Shown one piece after another: positions 22,141 to 33,087 of a stretch of 64,000 bases of DNA; the stretch's first letter is position 1; the number at the start of each line of letters is the position of its first letter. The notes under the pieces are model-generated. The model was not told the DNA's origin. It saw only the letters and a program-made list of their open reading frames with translations, and searched no databases. This DNA is from Acephala macrosclerotiorum (Eukaryota; Ascomycota; Leotiomycetes; Helotiales; Mollisiaceae), in the NCBI GenBank assembly GCA_014904845.1, contig MU119244.1:186001-250000 (forward strand), written 5' to 3'. Both the position numbers and the translations under genes were made by a program.

Positions 22141-24383
22141 ATGCCACATGATCAGATGTCTCGAGAAGATTCTGTGAAGAGCGTTCGGAAAGGGGCGAAG
22201 AGTTGTGTCGAATGTAAGCTGGCGTAGAAATTCCATCTATGTACTCATCTGATTTTATGTGAATTTTTAGGTAGAAATCGGAAAGTCCGTTGCGACTGGC
22301 TGCTGGAGGGAGCCGAGTCCTGTCAACGTTGCTTGGCCAACGGTCGAACTTGTGAGCAGCAGGTGCGGATGTTGCGAAGATCTTCCACCGCTGCGATGAC
22401 CTCAAGGGCTCATATTGCACATCTGAAAAATGATGTTTCTCGTCTGTGGACAGCCGTGCATACTCTCGAAACTAAGCTTGGTTGCGTACCTACTGAAGCT
22501 ACCTTGCAGCCACCATCCCAGATGGGAAATACTGGTGCTTTTCATGGTACACCAAGTGATGACGATCTGGATTCAAATGCTTCTGATCTATCTCCAACAA
22601 GTCCCCAAAGTCATCTTCTGCAACTATTCGACAATGGTCTGCTCGGCTCAGATGGATATGGACCCGAGGCTCCAGTGCGTCCTGCACCGAGCTTACACAA
22701 GGCGCAGGAATCCTATGCCCTGCGGGCGTTACTGCCCTCGAAAGAAGACATGGTTGGGATTTCCGCACAAGCCTCGCCCTGGCTCTACATGTACAACTCA
22801 CTCTTTCCGATGACGAACATCTTCAGCAGCGGTGAAGAGATGCTCTCACAGTACGACAAGTTGCAGGATCCAAATACAAATCCTTTTGCAATTGCTGACC
22901 TTCTGCTGTCTGTTGCAATAACCGTTCAGCAAAAGCCAAATGAGACAATAGCGAATGCGGCAGGTATCCAAAATGCGAGTTCGTTCATCAAAGATGTGTC
23001 TGATACAGTGGAACGTATTATCATCTCTCACGACGCCCTTGCGGGGACTTTGGAAGGCATAAGGACGTCACTACTGTTTCTCAGGATGTAAGTGCTTCCT
23101 ATATCGAAGGCATATTCCAGAATCATTCCTAACATGGAAATTTCTATGTATTCAGTGAGATTGGTCGTTCAGGATTGAGAAAGGCTTGGATTCTAAGCCG
23201 ACGGATCATTGCTCTAGCAGAATTGATTGGATTACCGCGGGCCTCGATGGCTCTCGCATCATATAAAGAATCGCTGGTAGACACTTCGCGAAATGCTCAA
23301 ACTGAAGTATCTTCATCAGTAGTTGAGTCGCGGAGTCAGAAGGGTGAAGTTTGGGAATCTATCTGCGCGGTCGACAAAATTATGTCAATGATGTGGTCGC
23401 TGCCTCTTGCGACTCTCAACTATCCTCTCCCAAAGCGGCCAATAGTCGATTCTCAGGGCCAAGTGAATCCGCAGGCGTTCCTGTATAGTCTAACAGGAAT
23501 CGCAACTCGGGTGATTGAGCTGGATCATATCAGCTCCTCTGGAAGACCTCTCATGGAAATGTTCAATGCTGTCATCAGTACCGATCAGGAACTTCGATCA
23601 TTGATAAGTTCTATGCCAAAGGGTTGGCGAAGAATCGATTGGCCCGAGCTTTCCGTCCATGGATTCTTGCAATTCTGGCATCGATATCTCACGGTGAGAA
23701 CACACCTTCAGCTTGCACTCAAGTATGATGATGGGCCAGATTTTGCCTTCAACTTCATCACCTGCTTGGAGGCGTGTCAGGAAATGGCAAGACAATATAT
23801 TTCAATGCGTCCCGCATTCCCAGAAGGCTTTTTCGCAAACCGGGTAATCGATCTCCAGGCTTTCACAGGCGCGACGTTTCTACTTTTATCCAAATTTCGC
23901 ACCTCACGTGGCTCTGGCACTTTCCGGTACACAATGGATCTCAATATCGTAACAGGTCTTGTCGATCAAGTTGTACAGATGATGGAGTTTGTAGCGACTC
24001 GGGCTGGAGGAGATTTTGCTCGTCAGGCAGTGGACGCAATTCGCTTGCTCAACTCCTTGCTCCAGCAACCGCAAACTACCGAGTCCCAGAAGATAACTTT
24101 GAGTCTTGGTCTGGCTGGGAGGATCCATGTCTCTCGGAAATCCAACATTGCAAGGAATATTCCACAGCAAACCTATCCTGCTCCAAGTCAACAACCCGAT
24201 GGATGGGAGAACTCGTACAATGATGCCTCTTCTGCTCCCCAAGTAATGTCTATCGGATCTTCGGATATTAACTTCATGGATTCCTTGTCGTATTCGATGG
24301 AAATATCAGATAATTATCCATTCTTTGATGACGAGACATTCGGAAACGAACAATGGCTTACATGGACGGATGGCACTGTATAG
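22141..24383 (+). CDS. Zn2Cys6 fungal transcription factor (1)
   Basis: A GAL4-type factor of about 705 residues in three exons: 22141-22213, 22271-23087, 23156-24383. The first intron splits the second zinc-ligand codon, and splicing restores CVECRNRKVRCD. Ligands are C22, C25, C32, C42, C45 and C52 (spacing C-x2-C-x6-C-x9-C-x2-C-x6-C). A short coiled-coil-like linker (HIAHLKNDVSRLWTAVHTLE) follows, then a Ser-rich linker, then a helical middle region (ELIGLPRASMALASYKESL onward) as in fungal regulatory domains. The C-terminal 60 residues are acidic and Asn/Ser/Phe-rich. The ATG at 22141 and the next at 22156 are both possible starts. It converges with the SNG1-like gene, whose regulator it may be; that is inference from position only. 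Confidence 0.9.
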
Positions 24384-25120
24384 AGAGATTCGGCATCAAG
24401 GAAGATGCTGTACAGTGAAGTTTACATTCAAAACCAAGGCCTTGTAAACAGCTGGTAGTGTCGTAGTGTGAGAAAGGCCAATTGTCATCAGCCAGCTTAA
24501 GAGAGAGGCACAAGAGAGAAAAGCATGGCTAATAATATCAGACTCAAAATGAGCCCGCTCTTTCCGCTCATTATGTTTTGCTCCTGATACTAAGGCTATG
24601 GTTTGAAAAAGGAGAACTAGGCTGAGGGTGAACCAAAGTGCTGTTAATAGTTATTAAAAGCGTCATTGTTAATATTGCCGGGTAATGGTATTATCAAAAA
24701 AGTAATACTGTCTCTCTCAACTATACGTATTACGAAGTAATAATCAAAAAACAAGTAATACTGTCTATACTAACAATATATGCTTTAGCAAAAGACTCTC
24801 TTTATCAGTTGAGAGGGCAAAAGGAGTGGTATTGTGATGTCTAATCTGCCCGTCTATCTAAGTGGGAATGTTCCCTTAATAAAGTGAATTCACTAGTGCA
24901 TCCAGTCTAGCTGAGATAACCCATATGAGCCGATGCTCGATCGAGCGTGAGACCTCATTCCCACGTTGATCACTGTCTCTATACACTCTCCACCAATATC
25001 ACTTGAATACGAGTTCTCAACCGACACTCTTTATATACAGTTGCATACCATGCTTCAGTGACAGCCCTCGCTTCCCCCCTGGGCCTATAATGTAGCTCTG
25101 CGGCACTGCACTTCGACCAC
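24384..25120. repeat. Repeat-bearing spacer between two convergent genes
   Basis: A 737-bp spacer with several repeats. AAGTAATACTGTCT occurs at about 24698-24711 and again at about 24753-24766. CTCTCAACT (about 24715) pairs with AGTTGAGAG (about 24808). AATGAGC and GCTCATT bracket 11 bp near 24548-24572. The mid part is AT-rich. It may be the remains of a small non-autonomous element, but no clean termini were found. Confidence 0.45.
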
Positions 25121-26434
25121 CTATTCTAATGAATCGGTTGTGAGAGTCTCTGGATGACTACTTTCGCTCGCGGATGCTGTCGCAGACCCTTTTTCAATGT
25201 CTCCGGGGATATTTCTAGCCCTCATGCATGCTCGGCGATGACTAAAACTGTCACAGACAAGAAGCAGCACCCACCAAGAGAAAAGGACGGGCATTGCGTG
25301 ATACAGCTGCGGGACGGCGCCACCGGACCAAATATCAGTTAACACCTGATACGCCTCGTGAGCCGGGAAGGCGTAACCGAAGCGGTAGAAACCGGGGTTG
25401 ATCTCAAAGGGAGTAATCGAGCTGGTGATGTTGAGGAAGACCCATGTCATGAGCAGGAAAGGCATGGCGGGAATAGGGATAATCTGAATGGCTGCTTCGA
25501 TCGCCAGGTAGTGGATGTGGAATAACAGCCACAGGAGTGTCCAGGTTAGGACGAATTGAGTTCCACTGACTGCCCAATCTTCTCGGTACGCCCAGATATA
25601 GCCCGTCATCGTCAGAGACCCGATAAATGTGTAGATGACGCCCGCTGTTAATCGGAGAAGTCCACTACTCATAGTGGAAAGTCTGCTCTGGACTTCAAAT
25701 TTGATGAACATAAACCTCATCCCGACCACGAAGAACAGATTCTGAAGGACAGGCATCGCCATGGAAATTGTGTTGTAAAGAATTTTGGCGCCCTGGTTTG
25801 TTGGTTGAATATTAATCTCGGAGGCCATGATTGGGATTAGATATGCTTTGATGGCGGCGTCGTCGGTCTGTGCGAGGGACTTCAACGCACTGGAGCCGTT
25901 TATGGAACAGTACGTTGTCCCGGCGGCTGCAATTAGTGTTTTGAGGCCCCCTTGGATTACCTCTTGCGAGAAAGCTGGGTATTTGACTTCATTCCATACG
26001 TATGTGAACGCGTCGCTAGCGTCGTATGCCGTCGCGGCCGTTCCACCAAGAAGTGCGGCAGACAATCTCTCCGAGGCCCCTGGCATGGAGTATATAGCAG
26101 CCCAATATTTTCCATCCCGAACAGCTTTTAGTACTGCATCTGGTGTGGGATATTGAGTCTCGGTTCCAGTGATTAACGTAGGAAACCGTATTCCTTTGAG
26201 CTGTTGGTATGCTTGCGATAGGGACTCCCCGATGATTCCTCCATCGTAGTCCACCGTCAAAATGTGGAACGCGGAAACTCGGTCAACTTCGTGGTACAAT
26301 GAGCCATAGAGGTAATAGAGGTTTATCTGAAATAGGATAGTTACGGCTAGACCGATCGCTATAATGGCAAGGATGAGCTTCTTTCGTTGCTCCGGAAGGA
26401 GACTTCTAGATCTAGGCATGGACTTCGTTTTCAT
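25121..26434 (-). CDS. DUF3533 / SNG1-like membrane protein
   Basis: A 437-residue membrane protein of the DUF3533 family, to which yeast nitrosoguanidine-resistance protein Sng1 belongs; the fold is related to ABC-2-type permeases. One N-terminal membrane segment (LILAIIAIGLAVTILFQIN) is followed by a large extracytoplasmic domain with the family-typical VDYDGGIIGESL, then about five more segments (VLQNLFFVVGMRF; GVIYTFIGSLTMTGYIW; FVLTWTLLWLLFHIHYL; AMPFLLMTWVFLNITSSITP; MPVLFSWWVLLLVCDSF). GYAFPAHEAYQVLTDIWSGG before the last segment is also typical. Single exon; I take the first ATG at 26434 (MKTKSMPRSRSLL). The role suggested by yeast is drug tolerance or lipid-asymmetry regulation, which is not proven here. 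Confidence 0.88.
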   Translation of the reverse strand: MKTKSMPRSRSLLPEQRKKLILAIIAIGLAVTILFQINLYYLYGSLYHEVDRVSAFHILTVDYDGGIIGESLSQAYQQLKGIRFPTLITGTETQYPTPDAVLKAVRDGKYWAAIYSMPGASERLSAALLGGTAATAYDASDAFTYVWNEVKYPAFSQEVIQGGLKTLIAAAGTTYCSINGSSALKSLAQTDDAAIKAYLIPIMASEINIQPTNQGAKILYNTISMAMPVLQNLFFVVGMRFMFIKFEVQSRLSTMSSGLLRLTAGVIYTFIGSLTMTGYIWAYREDWAVSGTQFVLTWTLLWLLFHIHYLAIEAAIQIIPIPAMPFLLMTWVFLNITSSITPFEINPGFYRFGYAFPAHEAYQVLTDIWSGGAVPQLYHAMPVLFSWWVLLLVCDSFSHRRACMRARNIPGDIEKGSATASASESSHPETLTTDSLE

Positions 26435-27381
26435 CGCGGGAATGGTAAGAGAAGTTGGGAGGGCGTGATAGTACAAAAGGCACGGATAGATATGAAAGCT
26501 GAAAAGGTACGGGGAAAATAGTACTATATATTGAAACGTACTTCATCAAAGTTCTGCTACGGTTGGGGGGGTGAACGTCGGTTGCGCTGGTGCGGCTAGC
26601 TCGAGTGTCCTCGGCCTCTCCCCTTTTCCGATTTGATCGGGCTCTCGGCCTCCGCACCTTTCGCTTGCGGTCGGGTGCGCTTCGGCTTCTACCTGCTTCC
26701 GCACCGGCTAGTGCGGGGTCTGTGTTAGAGGAGGACCATGAGCTCGAATTTAATGCAGGACGGAGATTCTGGCGTTCGATAAAGTAGCGAACGTTTTTGA
26801 AGCAGCAGCTACCACCCTCTGAAGGCAACATGCAGGTCTCCACTGTCCCATCCGTTACGAATATTATACAAATATCCTGGTCCGTGACCAATCATACGTG
26901 ATTGAATTCTTCACAGTAAGACATCGCGAGACTATCAAGTAAGACCTGGGGTACCACGCCTCAAGCTCGGTGTATCGTCCAAGCATGCTTCATATGGCAC
27001 TATTCCACAGCCACCACAGACGAGTGCCTCGCATATGATTTTTCTAACTGCCTAATGGCTTTAACCTTATTTCATTGACCAATGCTATTCAGGGAACTCT
27101 CAATGCTCATGAGTAAGGTGGGTGATAGTCACCTGGTAAATCAGGTGAAGCCTGAGTCTTTACCAAGATAGGAGGCATTCTGCGACTATGACTGCAGCAA
27201 TTTCTTGTGACGGGCAAGAGACTAGGATCTTCATATTGTTTGTTCTTTGTTCTTTTGGTCTTGAGGCTCGGTTTCGAGGCGTAGAGTGGCGCTATCAGAA
27301 CTTTATTAGTACGACCTGAAAAGGAAGCATGTCTAAGTCTTTCGACTACACGACTCTTAAATTCGATCCACACACACAACA
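26435..27381. other. Spacer between SNG1-like gene and SDR remnant
   Basis: This 947-bp stretch holds the SNG1-like promoter. A GC-rich patch at 26570-26710 carries CTCGGCCTC/GCTCTCGGCCTCCG repeats. I see no gene; the minus-strand open frame at 26412-26891 has Arg/Ser-rich composition without a domain. Confidence 0.4.
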
Positions 27382-27841
27382 TCACTTCCCGAACTCACTC
27401 TCAATCAACCCCCACGCATTCTCAACACCCTGCATCATATTCGAAGTCGGAAATTTGGAGGTGTGATGTTGGTAAGTAAGGAGCGATGAAGGAAAAGAAA
27501 GGTACACGAACAGGTTCAAAAACACCCGCTCCTGGACACACGATATCCAAAGACCCAAATAAACGAATACATTCGTCGAATGCATCTTGTAATTGTACCC
27601 AATTTGTTACGTCCGTCTTCTTGAAAACGGTTCTCGGTTTCTTTTCTGCTCCATCGTTCTCATCTTTTGTCTCATGAGACGAGATGAGTTTCTCAGCGTC
27701 GGGTGTGAGGTTCAGATCCGCAACCAGGACAGTGCATCCTTTACTCAAAAGCAGCTTCGTGAACTCGAGGCAGATACCACTTCCTCCTCCCGTGACGAGG
27801 GCGACTTTGCCATTGACTTGGAGCGCCATCCTAGCATTCAA
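27382..27841 (-). pseudogene. Gutted short-chain dehydrogenase/reductase (SDR)
   Basis: The N-terminal part is a clear SDR Rossmann fold: VNGKVALVTGGGSGICLEFT, then VLVADLNLTPDAEKLI, VFKKTDVTNW, LFGSLDIVCPGAGVFEP. After residue about 108 the homology stops. A GT-AG intron (donor just after FEP, acceptor before 27430) would join it to the short end GVENAWGLIESEFGK and a stop at 27382. The resulting 125 or so residues lack the catalytic Tyr-x3-Lys and the whole C-terminal half (SDRs are about 250 or more). The last Gly of the TGxxxGIG cofactor motif is also Cys. I infer an internal deletion. If the protein is made, it cannot be an ordinary dehydrogenase. Confidence 0.72.
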
Positions 27842-28379
27842 TATAATTCATTCAACTGAAAAGGTTTCGAGTTTGTGATTCCAAGCTTCTTAGAAGAACT
27901 CGAGGTCTGTCTTACAAACATATTGTAAGATTACCCTTCAGCCTATGTATAGTATTTCTATCGCTCGGCACTTACATCATGTAACGCCATTCCGAGATCT
28001 ACATCCTGGCGATCCTCTAGCTAAAGTTCGTCTCGCTTACCTCCTGCATGCCCGCTAGAACAGAGGAGGAAAGGAGAAAATGACCAAACCACGTGACAAG
28101 AGACCAAAATGAGGGGTCGTCGCTACCCCGCAACCCGCATCCACATCGAGAACGAGAAGTTGAGCAAGTACGGCGGGATACCATATCACTGGCCAGCAGC
28201 TTTCCACATGGCATGATATCGGCTTACTTCCGTGCCGATTCTACCCAGTAGGCTGTAAGATAGTAGAAGCTAGGAAGTAATATCGCACTGAATGTCTATT
28301 TAAATCCAACCTCAGTTCCACGAATCAAGAAGTGACAACGACAAAAAAAAAATAAACATTACCATTACCATTACCCCAG
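27842..28379. other. Divergent spacer SDR remnant / hydrolase
   Basis: This 538-bp gap holds the promoter of the hydrolase gene. Nothing else is recognisable apart from the TATA-like site listed separately. Confidence 0.4.
28297..28305 (+). promoter_or_regulatory. TATA-like element of the hydrolase gene
   Basis: TATTTAAAT lies 75 bp before the proposed ATG at 28380. An A-tract and a triple CATTACC repeat lie between them, a usual fungal leader composition. Confidence 0.45.
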
Positions 28380-29440
28380 ATGACAACAAATCTCCCATCC
28401 AGAGCAAAAGAAGAGAACTCATCCAAAATGACTCGAGAAGACATCTCATTCCAAACTTCCGACGGTATCACCCTCCGCGGCTGGTTCTACACCAACTCCA
28501 AATCATCCACCCCATTACCATGTCTCGTCCTATCACACGGCTTCTCCGCCCTCAAAGAAATGGATCTCCAGACTTTCGCGTCCCATTTCACCACCCACCT
28601 CCCCCTAACCTGCCTCGTCTACGACAACCGCAACTTTGGCGCCTCAGACAACCACCCTTCCTCTCCTCGTCAGGAAATCATCCCATCTCAGCAATGCAGC
28701 GATATAAGTGATGCGATTACTTATGCGCAGAGTAGAGAGGATGTTGACGAGAGCAAAATTGGCATTTGGGGGAGTAGTTATAGTGGGGGACATGTGCTAT
28801 GGGTGGGAGCGGTGGATAGGAGGGTTAAGGTTGTGCTGAGTCAGGTTCCTTGTGTGAGTGGGTGGGATAATTTTCATAGGTTGATTAGGCCGGATTTTAT
28901 TCCGGGGCTGAATCAGATGTTTCAGGGAGGTGAGTTGAGAGATTTCGATGATTGAGAGGTGATGGCTGACGATAGTGAAGATCGCTTGGCGAGAGCGTCT
29001 GGGAAGGCTGCTGGGATGATTCCAGTGGTTGATCCAAATCCATTGGCGACTTCAGCTCTACCTACACCTGAAAGCTACATCTTCTTCATGGACTGGGAGA
29101 AAAAATGCGATTGGAAAAATGAGGTGACTGTCAAGACGTAAGATCCCTCTGCCTTTGATGCTTGGGTCTAGTCTGACATTGTCCAAGTATCGAGGAGCTT
29201 CGAGCATACGACGCGTCGGCTCATATTCATCACATCTCTCCAACTCCATTGTTGATGACAGTGTCAGAGAATGATACGCTCGCTCCGACCGACCTAGCTT
29301 TGGCGGCATATGGTAGAGCATTGGAGCCGAAAGAGCTTCATATCTTGCCGGGTGGTCATTTTGGTGGATACTCGGGCCCAAATTTCGAGAAGAATGCTGG
29401 ACGACAAGTTGAGTTCTTGAAGAAGACGCTCTGTGCTTGA
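28380..29440 (+). CDS. Alpha/beta hydrolase, dienelactone-hydrolase-like
   Basis: An alpha/beta hydrolase of about 319 residues in three exons: 28380-28929, 28981-29137, 29188-29440. The fold shows SHGFSALKEMD (oxyanion region), VYDNRNFGASD, the nucleophile elbow GIWGSSYSGGHVLW (Ser in GSSYSGG), the acid region MTVSENDTLAPTDLA, and the His in ILPGGHFGGYSG. The first intron uses an acceptor at 28980 so that MFQG joins DRLARASGKAAG; both are family-like. Relatives occur in fungal secondary-metabolism and detoxification loci, but no substrate can be read from the sequence. An internal ATG at 28428 (MTREDISFQ) is an alternative start. It converges with the second Zn2Cys6 gene, only 62 bp away. 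Confidence 0.87.
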
Positions 29441-29502
29441 AGCTGCTGCTATTCATTGCTAATGAAGTATAATTCGTCGCTTTGTAGGGCATCCCAAGCT
29501 AT

Positions 29503-32174
29503 TCACCGAGAAGTCTTCCTTCGCTTCTTTACTTTTTGCTGCTTCGCTGGGTTTGCGAGTAGGATTTTGAGTACATCGTCGTATTGCAGTGACAATTTCT
29601 CGTTACCTGAAGTCGTCAGTATGTGAAGAGACAAAATTCTAATAGCATAGACGTACAAAATTGTCGGAAAGCTGGCTGGAATTGGAGGTAAAGGTTTCTA
29701 AGCATTTGATCGCCTTCGAACGACCCGCTGTCTTTCTCGTCTTCCCATTCCATGGTCAAAGGTGTATCATACTCGCGACAAAGAGTGCTGTATGCAACAG
29801 TCAATCTCCGGTACATGAAAGAAGCTCTCTCCAGCCGGTACTGATGCCCTGTCACCCATTAGTTTGAAAATCTCAATGGGCCTCACTTGAGCTCACATTT
29901 CTTCTGCCTTGGCAAGCTCAATCTGATTTCATCCCTGACAAGTCGATCGCGATAGAGTAGCATCAGTCTCAATATGCAGACCCCAATGATCATCCTCGCA
30001 TGTTCATTTGCACTGACATGCTTGTTGATGTTGTCCAACTCACTGAAAACAATATTTTCGGCTGGCTCAAGCCCTTCTGCAGCGAGGAGACGAATCTGGT
30101 CGTGGACTGTTTCGGAAATGTATCTTTCATTGTGCGAGTCTCCTGGAGGATATTTCTCGAGGAGGTCATAGCTGCCGTCCCGCAGATTCAGGAATCCGTA
30201 TGCTACTAGATTGTTCAAACTCGCGATCCTAGATGTCAGGTTTGCTAGTACACGCTAGATGTCGTTAGAGAATGAAGGTACATACATCAGTGGATCTGTG
30301 CTCACCAGGTCAGTATTGTTATTCCTCGAACAATAAATTCCTAAGAACTGGTCCAGCAGCAGGGTGATAGTTCCGGAATGACCTCCATCAGATGCTAGAA
30401 GAATTTTCCGTCCGAATTTATCAAATTCATCGATACTTGGTAATGAGGAGGGTATTATAACATATCGCTGACCGTCGAAGATATCGGATGTGATGTAGAT
30501 GCCAGAGACCTTGGTCAACTTCTTCCATCGGCAGAGTGCTGAGGAGCTGCATTGCATTACTTGAATGTCCAAGCTCGCCAAGGTCCGGATGTGGTGGTCG
30601 TTATTTCTGAAAGGGACCGAATCATGGTCATCATAGCTCTCCACGGAGAATTGGACAGGCATGGGTCGACCAGTGAGCGAGGAGAGTAAGGGTTCGAGCC
30701 TTGCTTTGCGATGATCGAAGCTGCTACCATGAAGTGCTATGCCACGGGAGATGTTAGCTAGGCCCATATAGTGTTCCAGAAATGATGGGTCGTTGCTCTC
30801 AGTGCCAGTTGGTCAGCCATATGCCTAGTTTTACAAATCAAGTTTTCCTTGACAGAACATCCATGATGCCTCAAGATAGACCGCTTGTTTGGGACCACTT
30901 GGAGGGAATGAGAAACATACCTCTTACACCCACGAAAGTGTCTCTTAATCTTGAACGTACACAAATATGGTCTGCTACGGGACTGCCACAGGCTAACTTT
31001 ACACATGCAAGACAAGCTCCTTTGGGTGTACACTTGAACTTGTTAGCATACTTAGACAAAGAGGTGGTGATCTACTCACCGAAACTTTCCGAGCTCGACA
31101 AAAAACACAGGCACCGGTTTCTCTGACATTCTTCACCTTTGTTTTTCCGTCCTCAGTGAATCGTCTTCTCCTACGTTTCTGCACTAAAGCTCCTGGATTG
31201 GAGTCGAACTTTGACATGAGATCATTGAGAGGAAGTGGTGGCGCTGCTGGCCTATGGCAGTCGACATGGATCTCTAATTCGAATTTCGCAAGAACAATTG
31301 ATGGCGCGTCTGCTTGAAAGTTCGGGGTCGCTGGAGGAAACGTGGGTACTTCAGGATCTGGACAGGGTGCCAATGTCTGCCGTAGCATAGACTCATCAAC
31401 TGAGGAAAACATTTGTTTTTGGTTCACAACGACATGCACTGGCGTGTCCAAAGACAAATCATGGCTGTGAAATGCCTCTGCTCCAGTTATACTATCGCTG
31501 TATATCAGGCTCACTTCATTTCGCGCAATGTTTCCGATAGGATAATGTACTTCTTCATCAATGGTCTCGAGACTGGTGGTTCTCGGCTGTTGATCAGTCG
31601 GCGTAGTGACGTAAGGCGGATAGACAAAGGCATCATTTTGGTCGATTTGGAGTCCTGGGAAGTTAGAAGTTGCACTTGATGCTCCTGCCGAGGAGTCCAT
31701 GGTTGGCTCTGACACAGTGTAGTTGTTGGCAAGAGGGAAGAGCCATTGGTTCGAAGGAAAGTCTTGTTCAAACTCCGAAAGAGATACGATGTTGTCGAAG
31801 AAGCCTTCATCGTTGCTGATATCAAGGTGCAGAGTATCGATTCCTGTCTCTACTGCGTGCTGTGGTCGAGTTTCTGGGATCGTAGCGGCTAAAGGATTGC
31901 CGGTCTGAGGAGGGACTGGCGAAAGTGCGAAGCCAGGCGTCGATGCCAGCTGCCTCAAAGCATCTTCGAACATAGATGGAACATCCAAGAAATCCATGGC
32001 CTGGTTGTGATACCCGTAGTCGCAGTCCAGATCAGTCAACGCGTATTGACTGGCAGAGTTTCCCAACATATCACTGTAACTGCTTTTGGTTGTCCCGGTC
32101 CATGAGAACGACCTGTCTAACTTGCATGGCCGGCGGGGGTAGGAGAAGGCTGTGTGACCAGGATCAAACTCCAT
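29503..32174 (-). CDS. Zn2Cys6 transcription factor (2), zinc cluster in mid-protein
   Basis: Predicted six exons: 31080-32174, 30928-31032, 30286-30797, 29897-30228, 29657-29848, 29503-29606, about 779 residues, all joins in phase. The first 340 residues are acidic, Ser/Thr/Pro-rich and look like an activation region. A basic run (QKRRRRRFTEDGKTKVK) then precedes the zinc cluster CVFCRARKVS-CTPKGACLAC at about residues 356-375. Splicing to the second possible acceptor (31033) restores the canonical C-x2-C-x6-C spacing. The last ligand is C380 or C389. The C-terminal half is helical without a named domain. The exon 2 / exon 3 junction (130-nt intron) is the least certain. Its place beside the hydrolase suggests, but does not show, a regulatory link. 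Confidence 0.82.
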
Positions 32175-33087
32175 GGTGATGAAGTAACTTTGGAAGAGGA
32201 AACGATCTGAATTGTGGTGTTGTGGTATCCGAAAAATGGAGATGAGGCTGTGAATGGTAGAATATCTGTACAGACAAAGAATCCTTGATGGGAGGCAGAA
32301 CATAATAACTCATCGTGAACTGTCTTCCCCTCTGCAAATGACGTTCAGCGGCACGTGCTAGAATCTTTCCTCTCTCGAAATGGGCCTTCGGTGAAGATGC
32401 AAACAAGGTACGTATTGGTCAGCCTTACTGACAGCTGTTGTCAAACCCTGTTTCTAAGGTTCCAACGTGGGTCGTTGAGAGATGCATGCCATAGAGTGCC
32501 CCCGTGGAGAGGGAAGTCTGCCTTGCAGATTCAGCCGCTCCCTGAAGGCGTGCCACTCACATGGATCGGCGTTCGACGATGGGCCGTTTATGACGCCGAC
32601 AGATCGGTTCGGTGAGCTGGAACAGATAATTCGGGGCGATCGTTGCTAGTTTTGCTACTCGTTCCATATGCCTGACTCACGGGGAAGAGATTCAGAGTCC
32701 CGGGAGGCAAAGAACATTGGTGAAGCTGGGATTTATGACGGAGCGTGGGGAAGCGCGACCGTGGAGGTTGGTGAAGGTCGGTGCTGAGGCATTCGCAAGC
32801 CGGCTTGTTTACTGCGTATTTATCAGCCCTGATATTAAGTCTTGGCACTGCAGGCGCCAGCACGGGTGGCCTCCTCGATCCTTCAATCCTCCATCAACAT
32901 CATGTGATACACAACCATGTAGGACTTGGCTGCAAGGCTGAGTACCTGCTAGATCCCTCTTCAAAGAATGACTTCCTTTTTCAACTTCTCTTCACTCAGC
33001 ATCAAGATGCTCTTCTCCTAACACGACTGTTAACCCCAGAGTAAAGGTTTTCCCATAGCTCGAGAAAGTGACCCCCTCCACTTCACC
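32175..33087. promoter_or_regulatory. Divergent region Zn2Cys6 (2) / C2H2-like gene
   Basis: This 913-bp gap lies between two opposite starts. No gene or clear regulatory motif was seen. Confidence 0.35.

Noticed and set aside
22040..22420. 126-codon minus-strand frame
   Set aside because: Overlaps the zinc-cluster exons of the Zn2Cys6 gene, which has clear motif and splice support.
26412..26891. Minus-strand frame extending the SNG1-like region upstream
   Set aside because: Different frame from the SNG1-like protein, Arg/Ser-rich and without a domain.
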